13,870 nt of DNA from DATACN01 sp038215095. GTDB taxonomy: Bacteria; Actinomycetota; Thermoleophilia; Solirubrobacterales; Thermoleophilaceae. The translations under genes were made by a program, and so were the position numbers. Below the pieces are notes generated by a model. The model did no database searches and was not told the DNA's origin. It saw only the letters and a list, made by a program, of their open reading frames with translations. The stretch is taken from contig JBBQRG010000073.1 of assembly GCA_038215095.1 (NCBI GenBank), positions 1 to 13,870 of the forward strand. Reading direction: 5' to 3'. Shown piece after piece: positions 5,713 to 13,870 of this stretch; the stretch's first letter is position 1; the number at the start of each line of letters is the position of its first letter.

Positions 5713-6468
5713 GTGAGCCGGGCTCGCCGCGTCGCCCTGATCAGTCTTGCGGCTCTTAACGTTGCCGGTGGCGGGGTTGCGGCGGCCGTGCTGGTGTCGA
5801 ACAAGCACGACAAGCCGGCCAGCTTGACCCGGGCCGCGGCGCCGGTGGACACCACCGGCAGCGGCACCGAGACAACCGACACGGCCACGGCCGACACGGA
5901 GACCGCCCCGCCGGATACCGCGACCACCGAGAGCACGGCCCCGCAGGCCACCACGTCGCAACCCCAGCAAGCCGCGGACGATCCCGACCTTCAGCGCCTG
6001 CTCCAACAGGTCGTCCAGACCCACGGCATCCAGGACGGCGCCGACCTGACCACCTTCGCCTTGCTCTACGACCACCTGAAGACAGGCCACACGATTCCCG
6101 TGTCCGTGGCGATGGCCAGCCTCGACCGGAACCGGGGCGACGTGCCCTACCGCTACCGGCTGGCCGGCTTCCTGGCCTTCTGGCAGCAGAACTACGGCCA
6201 GGTCGACTGGCAGCGCTTCCCGATGGACGAGCCCCGCATGCTCGGCATGTACGACGCCTACACGTACCAGCAGGTCGCCGCGCGCCAGAACCGGATCAAC
6301 GCGCGGCTCGGGGCCGTGGTGGCCTCGGAGGAGGCGTGGCAGGGGGCGATGACCTCGCTGCGAACCGAGGACGAGGCGGCCGCCACCGCGCGGTACGTCT
6401 CGGACGTGCAGTACGAGGCCGACCGCGCCGTAGGGCGCGCGCAGACCGTGCTGTCGTCGCCCCGCTAG
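5713..6468 (+). CDS. Membrane-anchored or secreted hypothetical protein with Thr-rich linker
   Basis: I do not recognise this 251-residue protein. Residues 1-6 are basic (MSRARR) and 7-29 are hydrophobic (VALISLAALNVAGGGVAAAV), a signal anchor or uncleaved signal peptide; no lipobox Cys is present. Residues about 37-90 are a low-complexity stretch rich in Thr, Ala, Asp, Glu and Pro, a typical extracellular spacer. Residues 90-251 look like a compact, mostly helical domain without Cys, with features such as RYRLAGFLAFWQQNYGQVDW, MLGMYDAYTYQQVAARQNR and a helical end. The arrangement suggests an N-terminal anchor holding the C-terminal domain outside the membrane. The GTG start is supported by the -10 hexamer 6 bases upstream. 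It stands alone between tRNA-Leu and the superoxide dismutase gene. No catalytic motif could be named; a structural or binding role is as likely as an enzyme. Confidence 0.75.
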   Translation: MSRARRVALISLAALNVAGGGVAAAVLVSNKHDKPASLTRAAAPVDTTGSGTETTDTATADTETAPPDTATTESTAPQATTSQPQQAADDPDLQRLLQQVVQTHGIQDGADLTTFALLYDHLKTGHTIPVSVAMASLDRNRGDVPYRYRLAGFLAFWQQNYGQVDWQRFPMDEPRMLGMYDAYTYQQVAARQNRINARLGAVVASEEAWQGAMTSLRTEDEAAATARYVSDVQYEADRAVGRAQTVLSSPR

Positions 6469-6500
6469 CCGAAAGCGAGGACCCTGCCGACGCCTGGCGT

Positions 6501-6556
6501 TTGACACAGTGCTGAGGAACCGCAGAACGCGAACGGAAGAACGCGAGAGGAGCCAC
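6501..6556 (+). promoter_or_regulatory. Leader of the superoxide dismutase gene: TTGACA box, 9-bp direct repeat and strong Shine-Dalgarno
   Basis: TTGACA at 6501-6506 matches the -35 consensus, but no matching -10 was found at the right distance. AGAACGCGA occurs exactly twice, at 6524-6532 and 6538-6546, a 14-bp period. AGAGGAG (6546-6552) is a clear ribosome binding site 4 bases before ATG 6557. This gene thus has a true leader, unlike most neighbours. The direct repeat could be an operator; this is inferred. Confidence 0.4.
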
Positions 6557-7165
<609 letters not shown>

Positions 7166-7199
7166 CCGGCAGGTGCACCGCGCGCCGCCACCGCTTGGC

Positions 7200-7205
7200 T
7201 AGGGT
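7200..7205 (+). promoter_or_regulatory. -10 hexamer TAGGGT for the RTX-repeat gene
   Basis: TAGGGT is followed by 7 bases (GGCGGCG) and ATG 7213, the leaderless layout, 34 bases after the superoxide dismutase stop. Confidence 0.45.
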
Positions 7206-7212
7206 GGCGGCG

Positions 7213-7800
7213 ATGCGTACCGCCCCGCTCATCACCGTGGTTGCAGCGGCTTTGCTCGCGCTGCTCGCCGGCCCGGCGTCGGCCGCCACGTTCGTGAACG
7301 ACTCCGCCTTCCAGGGCACCGCGACGATGGACGTCTTCTGCGGCCTCGGCGGCGACGACTTCTTCGCGGGCATGGACGGCGATGACTTCCTCTACGGCGA
7401 CAGCTGCCCCCCGAGCCTCCAGAGCGCGGATGTGGGGTCCTCGTCAAGCGGCGATGACATCCTCTTCGGCGACGACGGCAACGACAACCTGAACGGCGGG
7501 CCCGGCGACGACATGCTCGATGGCGGTGCGGACGACGACCGCCTCAACGGCGGGCCCGGCGACGACGTGCTGACCGGCTCGTCGGGCGACGACGTGCTGA
7601 ACGGCGGCGCCGGGTCGGACCGGTTGGTCGGCGGCTCGGGAGCCGACCGGTTGGTGGGTGGCCCGGGCAACGACCAGATCGTGAGCGCCGACGACGACGA
7701 GGACTTCGTGAACTGCGGCCCCGGCCGCGACGTGGTGCGCGCGGACACCAACGACCACCTGCGCGGCTGCGAGAAGGTCCACCGCGTCCGCCCCCGCTAG
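7213..7800 (+). CDS. Exported calcium-binding RTX-repeat protein
   Basis: This 195-residue protein has a Sec signal peptide at 1-24 (basic MR, hydrophobic core, PASA before the cut site). From about 44 to 165 it consists of RTX nonapeptide repeats of the form GGxGxDxLx, for example LNGGPGDDMLDGGADDDR and LNGGPGDDVLTGSSGDDVL. Such repeats form a parallel beta-roll that folds only when calcium binds between turns. Four cysteines (43, 65, 168, 186) flank the repeat region and may make disulphides outside the cell. The end (FVNCGPGRDVVRADTNDHLRGCEKV) is a cap common in actinobacterial members, as I recall. The protein is far smaller than RTX toxins, has no catalytic domain, and no type I exporter lies nearby, so a surface or matrix role is more likely than a toxin. 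The ATG at 7213 is chosen for the signal peptide and the -10 hexamer before it; upstream in-frame starts overlap the previous gene. Confidence 0.9.
   Translation: MRTAPLITVVAAALLALLAGPASAATFVNDSAFQGTATMDVFCGLGGDDFFAGMDGDDFLYGDSCPPSLQSADVGSSSSGDDILFGDDGNDNLNGGPGDDMLDGGADDDRLNGGPGDDVLTGSSGDDVLNGGAGSDRLVGGSGADRLVGGPGNDQIVSADDDEDFVNCGPGRDVVRADTNDHLRGCEKVHRVRPR
7486..7680 (+). repeat. DNA-level RTX repeats
   Basis: The repeats are visible in the DNA: AACGGCGGGCCCGGCGACGA at 7492 recurs at 7546, 54 bp away, which is two nonapeptide units. CGGTTGGT-type sequence also recurs near 7620 and 7648. Recent duplication within the gene is likely. Confidence 0.7.
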
Positions 7801-7806
7801 CCCACC

Positions 7807-7812
7807 TATCCT
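7807..7812 (+). promoter_or_regulatory. -10 hexamer TATCCT for the Fur-family gene
   Basis: TATCCT is followed by 7 bases and ATG 7820, with no Shine-Dalgarno; the same hexamer and nearly the same spacing serve the hemolysin III gene. Confidence 0.5.
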
Positions 7813-7819
7813 CTTCCGC

Positions 7820-8269
7820 ATGAAGGCTGCCGTGAGCGAGTGGCAGGAGCACGCGCAGAGCGTGCTGAGCCAGGCCGGCTACCGCGCGAGCGCGCCGCGC
7901 TCCGCCGTAGTCGGGGCCCTGTCCGAGCTCGGCTGCAGCGTGACCGCCAAGGAGATCGCGGACCTGCTCGAGGAGCAGGGTCAGAGCGTGGGCCTGGCGA
8001 GCATCTACCGCGCGCTCGACCTGCTCGACCGCATGCGCCTGGTGAACCGCTTCGAGGTCGGCGAGGGCGTGGCCCGCTACGAGCCGGCGCACCCCGGCGG
8101 CGAGCACCATCACCACCTCGTCTGCCAGACCTGCGGCAACGTGAGCGCGTTCGAGGACCCGGGCCTCGAACGGGCCATCGAGAAGCTCTCACGGCGCGTC
8201 GACTACGCGATCGACGCACACGACGTGACGCTGCGCGGGGAATGTCCCGCCTGCCACGCCCGCGCCTGA
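7820..8269 (+). CDS. Fur-family metal-responsive transcription regulator
   Basis: This 149-residue cytoplasmic repressor belongs to the Fur/Zur/PerR/Nur family. The N-terminal winged helix covers 1-85, with recognition-helix sequence GLASIYRALDLLDRMRLV at about 58-75. The C-terminal dimer domain has HPGGEHHHHLVCQTCGNV (His91, His96-99, Cys102, Cys105) and a second CPAC pair (Cys142, Cys145). The two CxxC pairs form the structural zinc site of the family. The sensed metal cannot be told from these residues alone; the SOD gene upstream makes iron, manganese, nickel or peroxide sensing plausible. The start at ATG 7820 gives a normal family N-terminus and has a -10 hexamer 7 bases upstream. It ends 46 bases before the hybrid kinase gene. 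I saw no clear Fur-box palindrome in its own promoter. Confidence 0.93.
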   Translation: MKAAVSEWQEHAQSVLSQAGYRASAPRSAVVGALSELGCSVTAKEIADLLEEQGQSVGLASIYRALDLLDRMRLVNRFEVGEGVARYEPAHPGGEHHHHLVCQTCGNVSAFEDPGLERAIEKLSRRVDYAIDAHDVTLRGECPACHARA

Positions 8270-8298
8270 ACTTCAGTCGCGCGCGCCGAGGGCCGATT

Positions 8299-8315
8299 AG
8301 GGGGGTGGCTCCCCC
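8299..8315 (+). promoter_or_regulatory. Shine-Dalgarno in a potential hairpin before the hybrid kinase
   Basis: AGGGGGG (8299-8305) is a purine-rich ribosome site 10 bases before ATG 8316. GGGGG (8301-8305) can pair with CCCCC (8311-8315) around the loop TGGCT, so the ribosome site would be closed in a 5-bp GC hairpin that touches the start codon. Confidence 0.4.
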
Positions 8316-12434
<4,119 letters not shown>

Positions 12435-12437
12435 CCG

Positions 12438-12443
12438 TACGCT
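12438..12443 (+). promoter_or_regulatory. -10 hexamer TACGCT for the 12450 gene
   Basis: TACGCT starts 4 bases after the kinase stop and is followed by 6 bases and GTG 12450. It suggests a separate leaderless start even though the gene could also be read from the kinase message. Confidence 0.4.
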
Positions 12444-12449
12444 GCCACG

Positions 12450-13106
12450 GTGCAGCGGCTGCTCGACGACATCTCGAACGCCTACCAGCGCGGCATCGAG
12501 GCTCCCGGCAAGGAGCAGCACTTCCTCGTGCTGGTGGCATTCGCCTGCTCGTTCGCCTTCATCCGCACGAGCGCGCACCTGATCCGCGCGCAGGTGAGCT
12601 GGTGGCCCGGCAACGTGGAGACCAAGGGCGGCACGCACATCCACCACATGGTCTGGGGGATCCTGCTGCTGATGGTGACCGGCTACGTGGGCGTGGCGGT
12701 GGCGCCGGACAGCCCGTGGCGGGAGCTCTCGGCGATCGGGTTCGGCATCGGGCTGGGCCTCACGCTCGACGAGTTCGCGCTGTGGCTCAACCTCGAGGAC
12801 GTGTACTGGTCGCAGAAGGGCCGCCAGTCAATCGACGCCGTGATCGTGACGGCCTCGCTGCTGGCGCTCACCCTGCTCGGACTGGGGTTCTGGATCGACG
12901 TCTACCAGGCGCTGCTCGTGACGGCGGGCATCGACCACGATGCGAGCGCCGCGGTGCTGATCCCGCTCCAGGTGCTGGGGGTGCTGGCCGCGATCGTGTG
13001 CTTCAGGCGCGGGCGGCGCTGGGCGGCGCTCGTCGGCGTCTTCCTGCCGCTGGTGGCGTTCGTGGGCGCCGCCCTGCCTACGCGGCCTGCTCGTTCCACA
13101 GCGTGA
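12450..13106 (+). CDS. Multi-pass membrane protein with HxHH and acidic motifs, unknown function
   Basis: This 218-residue protein has about five or six hydrophobic helices (roughly 25-43, 66-85, 94-113, 128-148, 168-185, 191-210). I cannot name the family, although it resembles conserved actinobacterial hypothetical membrane proteins. The notable part is 58-122: TKGGTHIHHMVWGILLL (His63, His65, His66) is followed by a helix LTLDEFALWLNLEDVYW (Asp107, Glu108, Glu116, Asp117). His and acidic residues next to the membrane could bind a metal, but that is inference. The N-terminal 20 residues are amphipathic and probably cytoplasmic. The gene starts 15 bases after the hybrid kinase stop on the same strand, so the two may be cotranscribed, and a function tied to kinase input is conceivable. 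Its last 29 bases overlap the convergent phosphatase gene, and the polar tail TRPARSTA is the overlapped part. GTG start: no Shine-Dalgarno, -10 hexamer 6 bases upstream. Confidence 0.8.
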   Translation: MQRLLDDISNAYQRGIEAPGKEQHFLVLVAFACSFAFIRTSAHLIRAQVSWWPGNVETKGGTHIHHMVWGILLLMVTGYVGVAVAPDSPWRELSAIGFGIGLGLTLDEFALWLNLEDVYWSQKGRQSIDAVIVTASLLALTLLGLGFWIDVYQALLVTAGIDHDASAAVLIPLQVLGVLAAIVCFRRGRRWAALVGVFLPLVAFVGAALPTRPARSTA

Positions 13107-13647
13107 TCACGGGCTGCTCGCGCTCCCAGCCGAGCTTGCTCAGCGCTGCAGTCTCGAGCCTCAGCAGCGCGCCGCCCTCGGGCTCGAGGCCGATCCAGCG
13201 CGCCGCCAGCACGCGCAGCAGGTGCCCGTGGGAGAACAGGATCGCGTCGTCCTGGAGCTCATGCAGCTCGCGCACGAGGGGGTCGACCCGTGCCCCGACG
13301 TCGGCGACGGCCTCGCCGCCCGGGCAGCCGTCGCGCCAGAGCCACCAGCCTGGACGCTCCTCGCGGATCTGATCGGTGGTCAGGCCCTCGAAGTCGCCGT
13401 AGTCCCACTCGGCCAGCTCGTCGCGAGTCTCGGCCCGTTCGCCCAGGCCGGCCAGGCGGCAGGTCTCGCCGGCTCGCGTCAGCGGGCTGGTGAGCACGCG
13501 CGCGAAGTCGCGACCTGACAGCGGCCCGGCCAGGCGCTCGGCCTGCGCGCGCCCCTCCTCGGTCAGCGGGACGTCAGTGCGGCCGGTATGGCGGCCGTCT
13601 CTGCTCCACTCGGTCTGCCCGTGGCGGACGAGCAGTACCTCCGCCAC
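13078..13647 (-). CDS. Histidine phosphatase (phosphoglycerate mutase-like) family protein
   Basis: This 189-residue cytoplasmic enzyme of the histidine phosphatase superfamily, branch 1, transfers phosphate through a phosphohistidine. LLVRHGQTEW at 5-14 gives Arg8 and the nucleophile His9. Arg58 in TSPLTRAGETC, Glu80 in ELAEWDYGDFEG and His140 in FSHGHLLRVLA complete the usual site. It is shorter than cofactor-dependent phosphoglycerate mutase (about 230-250), so it is more likely a phosphatase such as the CobC/PhoE-like group; the substrate is unknown and there is no cobalamin gene around. GTG at 13647 is chosen because the RHG motif must lie within the first ten residues. It begins 9 bases after the stop of the 65-residue gene on the same strand, so the two form an operon. 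Its 3' end overlaps the 12450 gene by 29 bases. Confidence 0.92.
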   Translation of the reverse strand: MAEVLLVRHGQTEWSRDGRHTGRTDVPLTEEGRAQAERLAGPLSGRDFARVLTSPLTRAGETCRLAGLGERAETRDELAEWDYGDFEGLTTDQIREERPGWWLWRDGCPGGEAVADVGARVDPLVRELHELQDDAILFSHGHLLRVLAARWIGLEPEGGALLRLETAALSKLGWEREQPVITLWNEQAA

Positions 13648-13656
13648 GACGGGCGC

Positions 13657-13854
13657 TTACAGCCGGTCGTAGTCGTCCTTGCCCACGAACTTGGTGAGCT
13701 TGACCTGGTCGCCGTCCACGGTGGTCTGTGCCTGGAAGGCGTAGCGGGTCTGCTTGCCCTTCGACGTCTCCCGCTCGTAGGTCTTCTTCTCGATCTCGTT
13801 CTCTTCGACCTGCACCTTGCGGCGATGCTTGACGCTGTAGAACTCCACGGCCAT
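13657..13854 (-). CDS. Small conserved-looking hypothetical protein (65 aa)
   Basis: A 65-residue charged soluble protein starting MAVEFYSVKHRRKVQVEENE and ending KLTKFVGKDDYDRL. I do not know a function or family name. The sequence reads like a small beta-rich domain: a basic N-terminal strand (YSVKHRRKVQV), a Lys/Glu/Thr segment (EKKTYERETSKGKQTRYAF) and two further strands (AQTTVDGDQVKLTKFV). It lacks Cys and has no membrane segment. The codon use is less GC-extreme because it is rich in Lys, Glu and Thr. It has the strongest Shine-Dalgarno of the window, AGGAGGGGAG, six bases before ATG 13854, suggesting high expression. It is followed after 9 bases by the histidine phosphatase gene, so the pair is cotranscribed; a functional link is possible but not shown. 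Confidence 0.75.
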   Translation of the reverse strand: MAVEFYSVKHRRKVQVEENEIEKKTYERETSKGKQTRYAFQAQTTVDGDQVKLTKFVGKDDYDRL

Positions 13855-13860
13855 GGGAGT

Positions 13861-13870
13861 CTCCCCTCCT
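13861..13870 (-). promoter_or_regulatory. Strong Shine-Dalgarno for the 65-aa protein gene
   Basis: On the minus strand AGGAGGGGAG precedes ATG 13854 by 6 bases. GGGA (13855-13858) can pair with TCCC (13862-13865), so it could fold back on itself weakly. The promoter lies beyond the window edge. Confidence 0.75.

Noticed and set aside
7213..7800. RTX toxin or type I secretion system
   Set aside because: The protein has a Sec signal peptide, no enzymatic or pore-forming domain, and no ABC exporter genes are adjacent.
8266..8276. CTGAACTTCAG inverted repeat at the end of the Fur-family gene
   Set aside because: Five base pairs around a single base with no U-run; too short to call a terminator or operator.

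Overview
The window is very GC-rich with a strong GC bias at third codon positions, and most genes lack a Shine-Dalgarno sequence, carrying instead a TANNNT -10 hexamer 6-9 bases before the start codon. With the gene content (type III glutamine synthetase, PAQR/hemolysin III protein, Mn-type superoxide dismutase, small RTX-repeat protein, Fur-family regulator), this suggests an actinobacterium, possibly of the Thermoleophilia/Solirubrobacterales type. The phylum is an inference from composition and style; no rRNA is present.

Layout. 2-739 (+) is the C-terminal third of a type III glutamine synthetase. 732-1613 (-) is an ATP-grasp gene broken by an in-frame amber codon. 1634-1920 (+) is a degraded SnoaL-like gene divergent from it, so two damaged genes stand back to back. 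1877-2740 (+) is a monoacylglycerol-lipase-like hydrolase, convergent with the hemolysin III gene at 2737-3402 (-). 3403-3482 is a divergent promoter region with three TCAC units at an exact 11-bp period (PhoP/OmpR-box style). 3483-3653 (+) encodes a 56-aa membrane protein and 3684-4304 (+) a fatty-acid hydroxylase. 4351-5529 (+) encodes a GGDEF/HD-GYP protein with a degenerate cyclase site. 5541-5624 (-) is tRNA-Leu(CAG).

5713-6468 (+) encodes an unrecognised anchored or secreted protein, 6557-7165 (+) a superoxide dismutase, 7213-7800 (+) an exported RTX-repeat protein and 7820-8269 (+) a Fur-family regulator. 8316-12434 (+) encodes a 1372-residue membrane-bound hybrid histidine kinase with a complete His-Asp-Asp-His phosphorelay. 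12450-13106 (+) encodes an unrecognised membrane protein with a HxHH motif. 13078-13647 (-) encodes a histidine-phosphatase-family protein and 13657-13854 (-) a 65-aa hypothetical protein, the two forming an operon.

How it fits together. This reads as ordinary compact chromosome, not a mobile island: there is no integrase, transposase, phage gene or CRISPR. Themes are membrane lipids (hydrolase, hydroxylase, PAQR protein), signalling (c-di-GMP-type protein, hybrid kinase) and metal/oxidative stress (superoxide dismutase, Fur family). Three convergent gene pairs overlap at their 3' ends and no gene-free stretch exceeds 90 bases. The most notable signals are the repeated leaderless promoter layout, the two adjacent broken genes, the 11-bp repeat box, and the conserved-looking but unassigned membrane protein at 12450.
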